A program made the translations under genes and the position numbers. Positions 7,270 to 15,387 of a stretch of DNA of 64,000 bases are shown here, one piece after another. The stretch covers positions 124,001-188,000 of the forward strand of contig JBKDOL010000121.1 of assembly GCA_046343015.1 (NCBI GenBank), written 5' to 3'. Under the pieces are notes generated by a model that was not told the origin of the DNA, ran no database searches, and saw only the letters and a program-made list of their open reading frames with translations. Position 1 is the first letter of the stretch. Each line of letters opens with the position of its first letter. This DNA comes from BJ22 sp021298375. Its GTDB lineage: Bacteria; Planctomycetota; Planctomycetia; Pirellulales; Pirellulaceae.

Positions 7270-9228
7270 ATGTTGAACCAATTCCAGTTGAACCCTCAAC
7301 CTGAACAGGATCGTTACACGACCTACCGGTCTGATGCCAAGTGCCTGTTTGATGCCAACCGTTGGCCAACTGCCGAACAGGCCGCTCAGATACTTGGCTG
7401 GCTGCGTCGCGCCCGGGCCTTTACCTGCCTGCTTATGAGCGCAGCTCTCTGTCTGGTTCTGAGCGCAAGCCCTGTTTCGGCTATGTCGGCACTCGCCCCG
7501 AGCGGGACGGGAGCAACCGGTGTGCTGGCGGCCGTCGCCACCGCGTCGAGTGCTTCAGCCTGTCCGTTTTGCTCGGCGATCAACATGACTTTTTGGGAGC
7601 AAATCAAGAGCCATGATGCGGTGGTGATTGCTCGATTGATCACGTTGCCTCCGCCGGTTGCGGAGATTGACGCCGAACTGCCCAAAGCCGAATTTGAAGT
7701 GGTTCGCGTCCTGCGTGGCAGCGAGCACATTGAGCCGGAGGCCATGTTTCGCGTGTTGCTGGTTGGCGACTACCCGGTTGGCCAGGAATTCGTGGTGATG
7801 GGAGTTAACCCTCCCGGTTTCGTCTGGTCTACTCCGCTGAAGGCCACTCCGCGAGTGGTGGAATACGTCGAGAGCCTCGGCAAGTTGCCGGAAAAGGGAG
7901 CTGAGCGACTTGCTTTCTTCCAGAAGTATTTCGAAGACGAAGAGAGCGTTCTCGCCTTCGATGCCTACGATGAATTCGCACGGGCTCCGTATGAAGATGT
8001 GCTCGCGCTCAAGGACCGCATGAACCACGACCAACTGGTGAAATGGATCCTCAACCCGGAAACCTCGGTCAATCGCCGCCGGCTCTACTTCACGATGCTC
8101 AGTGTCTGCGGCGGAGCGCAGGATCTGGAAATGCTCGAACGGCTGATTCGCTCCGACGACCGGAAGGAGCAGGCGGGACTGGATGCCTTGGTCTCCTGCT
8201 ATTTGAAACTCAAGGGTCCGGATGGCTTGGAGCTGATCGAGAGGGAATTCCTCAAGAACGAAGAAGCTGATTACGTCGACACCCTCGCCACGATCTCCGC
8301 ACTCCGCTTCCATGGTTCGGAAGAAAAGACGATTCCTCGCGAGCGCCTGGTCGCCGCGGTCCGAACGCTGCTGGACCGTCCCAAGATGGCCGACATGATT
8401 ATCCCCGACCTCGCCCGCTGGGAAGACTGGACGGTGATGGAGAAGCTTGTAGAGCTGTTCAAGAACAGCACCGAAGACACGGTCTGGGTCCGCGTCCCGG
8501 TCATTCAATACCTGCAGGTCTGTCCGCGGCCGGAAGCCAAAAAGCACATCGAGGAGTTGCGGAAAATCGATCCCGATGCGGTGGCCCGCGCGGCCTTGTT
8601 TAACGAAATCGATCTCGATGAAGACGACGATTCAGAAAAAGCCGACCCGTCAACGACCGAGGAGCCGGCGAAAAAACCGGCAGATCCTGCGGCTGGTTCC
8701 GGAGGCGGCACGACAGGAGGCGGCACGACTGGAGGCGGCGGGGAGGAAGCAGCCCAGCCCGAGCAGATTCCGCAAACGGTCCGCCGGGTGCCTTTTCCGC
8801 CTGAGCTCCCCATGGTCGCCCCACCCGAACAATCAGCCTCTGGCTTGGCCGCAGCTTTTGTGGCCGCAAAACCGGCCCAACCGGCCGCCTCAATCCGCTC
8901 GGGCGATTTGAATGAACCTTCGCTGGTGACTAACGTAGAACAGGTAAAACCCAACTCGCTCCCACCGTCCATGGTCGCCGAGATCCCGGGCGAGACGCTG
9001 ACCAGTCTCCTGCCAACGGCTCCGCTGGCACCAGCGATCCCCGTTGATATCGGTTTGGTTGACCTTCCGGGCGTCGATAAGCTACCAGTCGCTGGAGCGG
9101 TCACACCGGGGCTGCCCAGCCGGTTTTGGGGCTTGCGCGCGATTGCACTCCCCCTGGCCTGTGGTTGCCTCCTGTTTGCCGTGCTTTGGTCAGTGATCAA
9201 CGGCTGGTTTGAACGGTTGATTTTTTGA
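7270..9228 (+). CDS. Secreted/membrane-anchored protein with CPFC motif
   Basis: Start ATG 7270 has an AGGAAGGA 10-15 bp upstream; the frame stays open to 7165 but without support. 652 residues. A long basic N-region leads to a membrane or signal segment near 50-70. A CPFC motif follows at 98-101 in a context (ACPFCSAINMTFWEQI) resembling a planctomycete family of secreted proteins. Then come a helical, HEAT-like region of charged repeats (about 220-450), a low-complexity Asp/Ser/Pro/Gly linker (about 465-510), and a C-terminal membrane segment (about 625-645). CPFC could be a metal site or a thioredoxin-like dithiol; the rest does not look like thioredoxin. It sits between an ABC transporter and two DUF3299-like genes. 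Confidence 0.75.
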   Translation: MLNQFQLNPQPEQDRYTTYRSDAKCLFDANRWPTAEQAAQILGWLRRARAFTCLLMSAALCLVLSASPVSAMSALAPSGTGATGVLAAVATASSASACPFCSAINMTFWEQIKSHDAVVIARLITLPPPVAEIDAELPKAEFEVVRVLRGSEHIEPEAMFRVLLVGDYPVGQEFVVMGVNPPGFVWSTPLKATPRVVEYVESLGKLPEKGAERLAFFQKYFEDEESVLAFDAYDEFARAPYEDVLALKDRMNHDQLVKWILNPETSVNRRRLYFTMLSVCGGAQDLEMLERLIRSDDRKEQAGLDALVSCYLKLKGPDGLELIEREFLKNEEADYVDTLATISALRFHGSEEKTIPRERLVAAVRTLLDRPKMADMIIPDLARWEDWTVMEKLVELFKNSTEDTVWVRVPVIQYLQVCPRPEAKKHIEELRKIDPDAVARAALFNEIDLDEDDDSEKADPSTTEEPAKKPADPAAGSGGGTTGGGTTGGGGEEAAQPEQIPQTVRRVPFPPELPMVAPPEQSASGLAAAFVAAKPAQPAASIRSGDLNEPSLVTNVEQVKPNSLPPSMVAEIPGETLTSLLPTAPLAPAIPVDIGLVDLPGVDKLPVAGAVTPGLPSRFWGLRAIALPLACGCLLFAVLWSVINGWFERLIF

Positions 9229-9346
9229 CCGCTGGTGAGTGTGAGCAACCTGCCATGCCGGCAGTAAAAGTTGAACGGCCGCGACCCGCCAGCCCCTTTT
9301 GTGAATCCTCTCCAGCCCGTTTGGTTTCGTAGCACAGCAGAATCCC

Positions 9347-10066
9347 ATGAGTTCTTCAACTGTCAGGCAGGCGGTGGCCAAAATGTCGGCCGCAGAAACT
9401 GAGCTCGATTTGTCTGAGGGCGAGCCGCAAGAATCGGGCTATCGAGCCATCAGCAAGGCGGCCGTTGCCTCGGTTGTGTTCGCGATTCTCGGTCTGTTTT
9501 CGCTGTGGGCTTCGGTTTTCGTGATTCTGCCGCTGCTCGGCCTGTCTTTGGCGCTGGTGGCCCGCTCGAATCTCCGGCGTTATCCCGACGAGTTGCTCGG
9601 CAGCACCCCCGCCGCGATTGGGCTGTTGGTCAACCTGCTGCTGCTGGTCGGCTCAATTGGCTACCACACCTATGTTTACGTCACAGAGGTTCCAGAGGGA
9701 TACCAGCGAATCTCGTTCACCGACTTGAAGCCCAAGCCACGTGAATCGAACCTCCCCTATTCTCCGAAAGCGCCCGACCTCAACGGCAAAAAGGTCTTTC
9801 TCAAGGGCTGGGTACGGCCCAGCGACAAGCAAACGGGACTGAAGAGTTTTATTCTCGTGGGTGATTTCGGCAGTTGCTGCTTTGGCGGCAGCCCCAAGCC
9901 GACCGACATCGTGGCGGTCGATATCGTGATCGACGAAACGGTTGATTACAGTCTGATGCAGCGAAAAATCGGCGGGACCTTTCGGCTCAACACCCGCCCT
10001 GTTCAAGTCGGTGATGCCGAGCTCCCTGCTTTGTATTACCAACTGGAAGCTGACTTTATAAAATGA
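9347..10066 (+). CDS. Membrane protein with DUF3299-like extracytoplasmic domain (CCFG motif), copy 1
   Basis: 239 residues. Two membrane segments (about 38-72 and 88-112) in a DUF4190-like arrangement are followed by a soluble domain. That domain has the pattern L-N-G-K-K-V-x-L-K-G-W-V-R-P, then K-S-F-I-L-V-G-D-F-G-S-C-C-F-G-G (Cys177, Cys178). The layout matches DUF3299, in which a bridging F-L-L-V-P-x-x-G-A-C motif follows the G-x-x-x-P strand. The next gene carries the same domain with CCFG, so the two are paralogues. Assignment to DUF3299 is by motif alignment in my reading, not a profile search. Confidence 0.75.
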   Translation: MSSSTVRQAVAKMSAAETELDLSEGEPQESGYRAISKAAVASVVFAILGLFSLWASVFVILPLLGLSLALVARSNLRRYPDELLGSTPAAIGLLVNLLLLVGSIGYHTYVYVTEVPEGYQRISFTDLKPKPRESNLPYSPKAPDLNGKKVFLKGWVRPSDKQTGLKSFILVGDFGSCCFGGSPKPTDIVAVDIVIDETVDYSLMQRKIGGTFRLNTRPVQVGDAELPALYYQLEADFIK

Positions 10067-10399
10067 GGTTGAAGACCAACTCCGTCTTTCCTAAAAAGGC
10101 AGCTGCTGCCGGGGGGCCCCGCCCCTTTCCAGGGAGCAAGCGGTTTCGCCTGAGTTCTCCAGTTGAAAAAACCTGGTTGCCGTTTGCCCCACGATCGCCC
10201 GAGCGGCAAATGGCCTTGTCTCCGGGCTCTGTTTGCGGTGGTTGCATTTGCCTCCCCAGCTGTGTTGCGAGTGTGAGCAATGACAATACACAAGCGTGCT
10301 GAACACAAGCGTGCTGAACCTGCTGGTGGTTCGCAGCGGGCAAGCACTTTTCTGTTTGGACTTCTGTCGGGACGGCTCCCCAGTGAGCACCCGCAGGTT
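10067..10399. other. Spacer between the two DUF3299-like genes
   Basis: 333 bp. A frame open from 10280 joins the next gene but lacks support. The spacer contains a perfect 15-bp tandem duplication at 10288-10317. A GGCAGCAGCTGCC palindrome sits next to an A-tract near 10095, in the wrong orientation for a terminator of the plus-strand genes. Confidence 0.5.
10288..10317. repeat. Perfect 15-bp tandem duplication
   Basis: acacaagcgtgctga occurs at 10288-10302 and 10303-10317 with no mismatch, head to tail. Confidence 0.9.
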
Positions 10400-10984
10400 A
10401 TGGGCACCGATTCAAGGCCCCGATTTCTCAGACTGCCCGGTGCAAATTGCCGCTCGGGAATTGGCCGGCTGCTCTCCGGCATGTGCGGCGGCGGTTTCGC
10501 GTTGCTGTTGACCGCAGTCTTGGCGGCCCAGGACCCTAACCCTGCTGAAAGGCCCCCTCCGGTCTCTCAAAAAGAGGACCGGCCGAAAGTTGAGATCGCA
10601 CAAAAAGCGGGCGAGCCGAAAGAGTTGACCTTTGACGACCTTGTCTTTGAGATGGAAAAAGGTGGTCAGTTCGAACGGTCAATGTTGACGGAAAAGATCA
10701 CGCAGATGAACGGGGAACGCATCCGCATTCGCGGGTTTATCCGGCCAGCCTTCAAGGAGACCGGGATCTCCAAGTTCGTTTTCGTTCGGGACAATCAGGA
10801 ATGCTGTTTCGGCCCGGGGGCCGCGCTGTATGACTGCATTCTGGTGGAATTGGCCGGAGACAAAACAACCGACTACACGGTCCGGCCGATCACGGTATTG
10901 GGGACGCTTTACCTCAAGGAATTCAAAGGTCCCGACGGCAACATCTGGGCGATTTACCGAATGAAAAACGCCTCGGTCGAATAA
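10400..10984 (+). CDS. Secreted DUF3299-like protein (CCFG motif), copy 2
   Basis: Chosen start ATG 10400 gives a 194-residue product with a basic n-region and a signal-peptide-like core (GGFALLLTAVLAAQ, about 31-44). An in-frame ATG at 10280 would add 40 residues spanning a tandem duplication and is less likely. The mature domain repeats the pattern of the preceding protein: N-G-E-R-I-R-I-R-G-F-I-R-P, then K-F-V-F-V-R-D-N-Q-E-C-C-F-G-P-G (Cys135, Cys136). It has no extra membrane segments, so it is predicted to be periplasmic or lipid-bound. It probably works with copy 1 and the upstream ABC transporter. Confidence 0.75.
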   Translation: MGTDSRPRFLRLPGANCRSGIGRLLSGMCGGGFALLLTAVLAAQDPNPAERPPPVSQKEDRPKVEIAQKAGEPKELTFDDLVFEMEKGGQFERSMLTEKITQMNGERIRIRGFIRPAFKETGISKFVFVRDNQECCFGPGAALYDCILVELAGDKTTDYTVRPITVLGTLYLKEFKGPDGNIWAIYRMKNASVE

Positions 10985-11115
10985 GCAAACCGGCGCCGCT
11001 CGGACCGGAACCAATCTTTCTCGCATCCCAACCTTGGCCGTCCTACCTCGCTCTCCGGCTCGCTGTTAAAATTGGGGCTCGTTTCAAGACGCAAGAGCCT
11101 CGGGACTGCAGCAAC

Positions 11116-12309
11116 ATGGCTATTTTTGATTGGGTCAGCCGCCGCATCTTTGACACGGTGCACCGCAACAATCTGGTTTACAACACCTGCTGGGAAGACC
11201 CGCGACTGGATCGCGAAGCGTTGCAACTCACGCCCACAGACAACGTCCTCGTCATCACCTCCGCAGGGTGTAACGCGCTCGACTACGCCCTTTGCGAGCC
11301 GAATCACGTTTATGCGGTCGACATGAATCCACGGCAGAACGCCCTGCTTGATCTGAAGCGGGCGGCGATCAAAGGCCTGGAGTTTGACGACTTCTTCCGG
11401 ATGTTCGGCGAGGGCCGATTGCCCGGAGTCCGCAAGGTCTATCAGGCTCGGCTTCGAAGTTACCTTCCGGAATGGTCCAGAGGTTACTGGGACAGCAAGA
11501 TCAAGTGGTTCGACAACCCCCGCAGCACTTTTTACTTCCGAGGCACATCCGGTTTCTTTGCCCGCCTGATGAAAGTCTACACGGACAAGGTCATCAAGGT
11601 CCGCCCCTGGCTGGAGAAGATGCTCAACACCGATTCGCTGGAAGAGCAGCAAGCCATCTATCGCAACCACGTGCGCGACAAGTTCTGGTCGGGTTTGATG
11701 AAATTCGCGCTCAATCGCGATACGACGATGTCCATGCTCGGCGTGCCCCGGGCTCAACGCCGCCAGATTGAGTCGACCTATTCGGGCGACCTGGTCAAAT
11801 ACATCCAGGAGTGCCTGGAGGGTGTGTTTGTCAAACTGCCGATGAACGAAAACTACTTCTGGCGGGTGTACATGAATGGAGCCTACTCCCGCACCTGCTG
11901 TCCGGAATATCTGGTCGAGCAAAACTTCCAGCGGCTCAAGGCTGGACTGGTTGAGAAGGTATCAACCCACACCAACTCGGTACAAGGCTTCCTCGAGGCG
12001 CACAACGGGACAATCTCCCGGTATGTGCTGCTCGATCATATGGATTGGCTCAGCGACCACTTCTTCCCGCTGCTGGAGAGCGAATGGCAGGCCATCGTCA
12101 ATCGTGCGGCTCCGCAAACGCGATTGCTCTGGCGAAGTGGTGGCTTCAACACCGACTTCATCCACCAAGTCAAAGTCCAGGTGAATGGCCGGACCCGCTC
12201 CGCCGAGGAACTGCTCCACTACCACAAGGAGTTGGCTGCCCGGCTCCATCAACTTGATCGCGTCCACACTTACGGCAGCTTCTACATCGCTGACTTGAAG
12301 CTCAATTGA
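11116..12309 (+). CDS. btaA: S-adenosylmethionine:diacylglycerol 3-amino-3-carboxypropyl transferase (BtaA-like)
   Basis: The first enzyme of diacylglyceryl-trimethylhomoserine (DGTS) betaine-lipid synthesis: it moves the 3-amino-3-carboxypropyl group of AdoMet to diacylglycerol. The 397-residue protein matches DUF3419/BtaA, with the opening VHRNNLVYNTCWEDPRLDREAL, an AdoMet-site stretch VLVITSAGCNALDYAL followed by YAVDMNPRQNALLDLK, and a conserved C-terminal LLDHMDWLSDHFF. A -10-like TAAAAT is at 11067-11072. It is followed after 67 bp by the methyltransferase partner, giving the complete two-gene bacterial pathway. Confidence 0.88.
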   Translation: MAIFDWVSRRIFDTVHRNNLVYNTCWEDPRLDREALQLTPTDNVLVITSAGCNALDYALCEPNHVYAVDMNPRQNALLDLKRAAIKGLEFDDFFRMFGEGRLPGVRKVYQARLRSYLPEWSRGYWDSKIKWFDNPRSTFYFRGTSGFFARLMKVYTDKVIKVRPWLEKMLNTDSLEEQQAIYRNHVRDKFWSGLMKFALNRDTTMSMLGVPRAQRRQIESTYSGDLVKYIQECLEGVFVKLPMNENYFWRVYMNGAYSRTCCPEYLVEQNFQRLKAGLVEKVSTHTNSVQGFLEAHNGTISRYVLLDHMDWLSDHFFPLLESEWQAIVNRAAPQTRLLWRSGGFNTDFIHQVKVQVNGRTRSAEELLHYHKELAARLHQLDRVHTYGSFYIADLKLN

Positions 12310-12376
12310 CGATCGCCCCCCGGCCGCTGATCGACCTCCGCCGCTGCTCGTCGCCCCGCTTTGCAGGAGCCCCCGC

Positions 12377-13114
12377 ATGGGACTTTGGTCTGACCTGAAA
12401 ATTCTTTACCACATGGCTTTCAAGCCGGTGCGCGGCAGCAGCCACGCGGAACGGCTGGAGAGCTTTTACGGTGGCCAGGCGAAAGGTTACGACGATTTTC
12501 GAAAGCGGCTGCTCAAGGGCCGTGAAGAACTCTGGAAAGCACTCCCCAAGCCCGAAGGAGGCGTCTGGGTCGACCTCGGCGGCGGCACCGGAGCCAACAT
12601 TGAAAACTTCGGCGCCGACATCAATCGGCTCAGCAAAATCTACCTGGTCGATCTCTCCAGTTCCCTGCTTGAGGTGGCCCGGGACCGTTTCCGCCAACGG
12701 GGCTGGTCCAACGTCGAATGCGTCGAAGCGGACGCGACTCGCTTTCGCCCACCTGAAGGCGGAGCGGATGTAGTGACCTTCTCCTACTCCCTGACCATGA
12801 TGCCACCCTGGTACGCGGCGATCGAAAATGCGCTGGCCATGCTCAAGCCGGGAGGTGTCGTCGGCGTCGTCGACTTCTACGTCTCACAAAAGTATCCGGC
12901 GGAAGGCCTGCGCAAGCATGGCTGGCTCTGCCGCTCGCTCTGGCCAGTCTGGTTCGCCTCGGACAACGTCTTCCCCTCGCCCGACCATCTTCCCTTTCTT
13001 CGGCACAAGTTCGAAACCGTCTGGCTCGACGAGCAGATGACCCGATTGCCCTACGTCCCGCTGCTTCGGACCCCCTACTACGTTTTTATCGGTCGCAAAC
13101 CCGTTTCGAGCTGA
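12377..13114 (+). CDS. btaB: Diacylglyceryl-homoserine N-methyltransferase (BtaB-like)
   Basis: A class I SAM methyltransferase of 245 residues, with motif I VDLGGGTGANIE, acidic motif II YLVDLSSSLL, and motif post-II ADVVTFSYSLTMMPPW followed by LKPGGVVGVVDFYV. It should methylate the homoserine nitrogen three times to complete the betaine headgroup. AGGAG lies 8 bp upstream of the ATG. The assignment to BtaB rests on adjacency to btaA and the N-terminal MAFKPVRGSSHAERLESFY region; in isolation it would be called a generic methyltransferase. Confidence 0.82.
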   Translation: MGLWSDLKILYHMAFKPVRGSSHAERLESFYGGQAKGYDDFRKRLLKGREELWKALPKPEGGVWVDLGGGTGANIENFGADINRLSKIYLVDLSSSLLEVARDRFRQRGWSNVECVEADATRFRPPEGGADVVTFSYSLTMMPPWYAAIENALAMLKPGGVVGVVDFYVSQKYPAEGLRKHGWLCRSLWPVWFASDNVFPSPDHLPFLRHKFETVWLDEQMTRLPYVPLLRTPYYVFIGRKPVSS

Positions 13115-13191
13115 TTGGATTTCGCTCAGCGTCTGTTTGACCTGATCGTCTCGCTCGACCTGGTTGTCGTTTTGTCTGGGAGTGAGTTCAC

Positions 13192-14436
13192 ATGAACCGC
13201 CAACGCCTGCTCAACCGTTTCCTGCAGTACGTCCGCATCGACACGACGGCCAATGAACAAACCTCCAATTACCCCAGCACCCCCGGGCAACTGGAGCTTG
13301 GGCGGCTTCTGCTGGAGCAACTTCGCGAATTGGGGCTGGCTGATGCCGGCCAAAACGCTCATGGAATCGTCACCGCTACCGTTCCTGGCAATCTGCCGGG
13401 TGCCCCGCCGGTGGTCGCCTTCAATGCCCATGTGGACACATCGCCCGAGACCACCGGAGCAGGCGTCCAGCCTCAAGTGATTGAGAATTATTCCGGTGGA
13501 GACCTGGTCCTGCCGGGCGATCCCGGCAAGGTCATTTCTGTCGCTGGCTGCCCGGAACTGGCCGCATGCCTGGGCCACACCTTGATCACGACCGATGGGA
13601 CTACGTTGCTGGGCGCAGACGACAAGGCCGGCCTGGCGATCATCATGGAGTTGGCTCAGCATCTTCTGGAGCATCCTGAAATCCCTCACGGTCCGGTCCG
13701 GCTGCTCTTTACCTGCGACGAGGAAATTGGTCGCGGCACCCAACACGTCGACCTGGAGCAACTCGGCGCCACAGTCTGCTATACCTTTGACGGCGGGGGT
13801 GCCAACCAGATTGACCACGAGACTTTTTCGGCTGACCTGGCTGTGGTCACGGTGAAGGGCGTGAACATTCACCCCTCGATCGCCAAGGACCGAATGATCA
13901 ATGCCGTGCGGGTCGCAGCGAACCTGGTCGATCGCCTGCCGCGCGACCTGGCCCCTGAGCGGACCTCGGGGCGGGCCGGTTTTCTCCACCCGTACACCGT
14001 CGAAGGAGGAGTGGCCCAAGTCGTGCTGCGCATTCTGCTGCGGGATTTCGAAACCAGCCGCTTGGCGGAACACGCTGAAGTCATTCGCCGCGCGGCTACC
14101 GCTACGGAGCGCGATTTTCCGGGCTGCACGATTTCCGTCGAAACGCGCAAGCAGTATCGGAATATGGCGGAGGGGCTCGCTCGAGAGCCACGCGCCGTGC
14201 AGTACGCCGTCGAAGCTCATCAGCAGCTGGGGCGGACTGCGGAACTGACCATCGTGCGCGGCGGGACCGACGGCAGCCAGTTGACCGAGAAAGGCCTGCC
14301 GACACCAAACCTTTCTTCGGGCCAACACAACATCCACTCGCCGCTGGAATGGGCCTCTCTCGATGAAATGTTCGCGGCCTGCGAAGTGGGTGTTGAAATC
14401 GTTCGCCGCTGGGGCGCTGACAGTCGGTCCCCCTGA
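13192..14436 (+). CDS. pepT: Peptidase T-like M20 aminotripeptidase
   Basis: 414 residues of the M20B family, which trims the N-terminal residue of tripeptides in the cytoplasm. Metal and catalytic motifs are visible: FNAHVDTSPE, TLLGADDKAG, CDEEIGRG (catalytic Glu pair), FDGGG and the C-terminal GTDGSQLTEKGLPTPNL with a later H in SGQHNIHSPLEW. Length fits PepT (about 408). GGGAGTG lies about 10 bp before the ATG. It is codirectional with btaAB at 77 bp, but a functional link is not evident. Confidence 0.9.
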   Translation: MNRQRLLNRFLQYVRIDTTANEQTSNYPSTPGQLELGRLLLEQLRELGLADAGQNAHGIVTATVPGNLPGAPPVVAFNAHVDTSPETTGAGVQPQVIENYSGGDLVLPGDPGKVISVAGCPELAACLGHTLITTDGTTLLGADDKAGLAIIMELAQHLLEHPEIPHGPVRLLFTCDEEIGRGTQHVDLEQLGATVCYTFDGGGANQIDHETFSADLAVVTVKGVNIHPSIAKDRMINAVRVAANLVDRLPRDLAPERTSGRAGFLHPYTVEGGVAQVVLRILLRDFETSRLAEHAEVIRRAATATERDFPGCTISVETRKQYRNMAEGLAREPRAVQYAVEAHQQLGRTAELTIVRGGTDGSQLTEKGLPTPNLSSGQHNIHSPLEWASLDEMFAACEVGVEIVRRWGADSRSP

Positions 14437-14522
14437 ATCGCCCGCAGTTGGCGCAGGGGATGAACCCGCTGCTTCCGCGCCGTCGCGGGATGCACGCCCC
14501 GCTGGGCTGAGAATATTCCTGC

Positions 14523-15266
14523 TCAGAACTCGATGATGTCCCCGTCCTGGGCCAGGCGAATCCCTGGAAAAATGCCCTCCACAATTCCCAAGTCGAGCAA
14601 GTCGTCAGACTCGTCGAGCGGATTGAGATGGACGAGCACAAGTTGGCCCACCCCAGCCGCCCGCGCTACCTCAGCCACGGGAGTAAGACAGCTGTGGCCG
14701 GTCAACTCGGCCCGGTCTTCGTAGCCGTCGGGGAAGTAGCATTCGTGGACCAGTAAGTCGACCCCGCGGAGTTGCGGAAGATAAGCTGCATCAACTGCAG
14801 CGGTCGTATCAGTTACGTAAGCCAAACTGTGCCCCTGCCAGTCGAAGCGGAAGCCAAGTGATCCGCCCGGATGCTTCAGTGGAAAGACGGTTAAACGGCC
14901 TGTACCGGGGGCTGGTTGGACCCCCGGCATGAGGTCAGCCAATTCGAACGGGGGGCGCACCGGAAACAACCGATGATGAAAAAGATGCTCGGTAATGGCC
15001 GACTGTTTTTCCGGATCGCAGAAAACCTTGACTTGGCGGACCGCACGCTGGTGCAACACATCCAGCAGGTAGGTCAAGCCAACCACATGGTCAAGATGCG
15101 TATGCGTCAGATAAATCTGCAGTTCGGGAGTACAGAGGAGGTCGCGGGCCCGAAACAACCCGCTGCCGGCGTCAAGCACGATCCCTAACTCCGGGAGCAT
15201 CAGGCAGGCTGTATTCCGTGTGCGGGTCGGATGATATCCCGCAGTCCCCAAAAAATGCAGCTTCAT
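14523..15266 (-). CDS. MBL-fold metallo-hydrolase (RNase Z-like fold)
   Basis: 247 residues from ATG 15266, at MKLHFLGTAGYHP; the frame extends to 15320 but the typical beta-strand start is at the chosen ATG. Zinc-site motifs of the metallo-beta-lactamase superfamily are present: THTHLDH, a distal LKHPGGS, YVTDTT, HECYF and VLVHLNP. It resembles RNase Z/ribonuclease-like or phosphodiesterase members of the superfamily. The extended exosite arm diagnostic of tRNase Z is not obvious, so the substrate is left open. It is convergent with pepT. Confidence 0.85.
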   Translation of the reverse strand: MKLHFLGTAGYHPTRTRNTACLMLPELGIVLDAGSGLFRARDLLCTPELQIYLTHTHLDHVVGLTYLLDVLHQRAVRQVKVFCDPEKQSAITEHLFHHRLFPVRPPFELADLMPGVQPAPGTGRLTVFPLKHPGGSLGFRFDWQGHSLAYVTDTTAAVDAAYLPQLRGVDLLVHECYFPDGYEDRAELTGHSCLTPVAEVARAAGVGQLVLVHLNPLDESDDLLDLGIVEGIFPGIRLAQDGDIIEF

Positions 15267-15387
15267 GGCTTTCCCAAGGCGACCGGTTGAGTGACTTCCT
15301 ATCCCCCGATTATGGCGCACCTCGGAACAAAAGATAACCAGACATCAGGTTGCGCCTAACTTTGACGTGAAACTTTGAAGTGAATCC

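Noticed and set aside
10095..10120. GGCAGCAGCTGCC palindrome beside an A-tract as a terminator
   Set aside because: The T-tract would serve the minus strand, where no gene ends; the loop is also very short.
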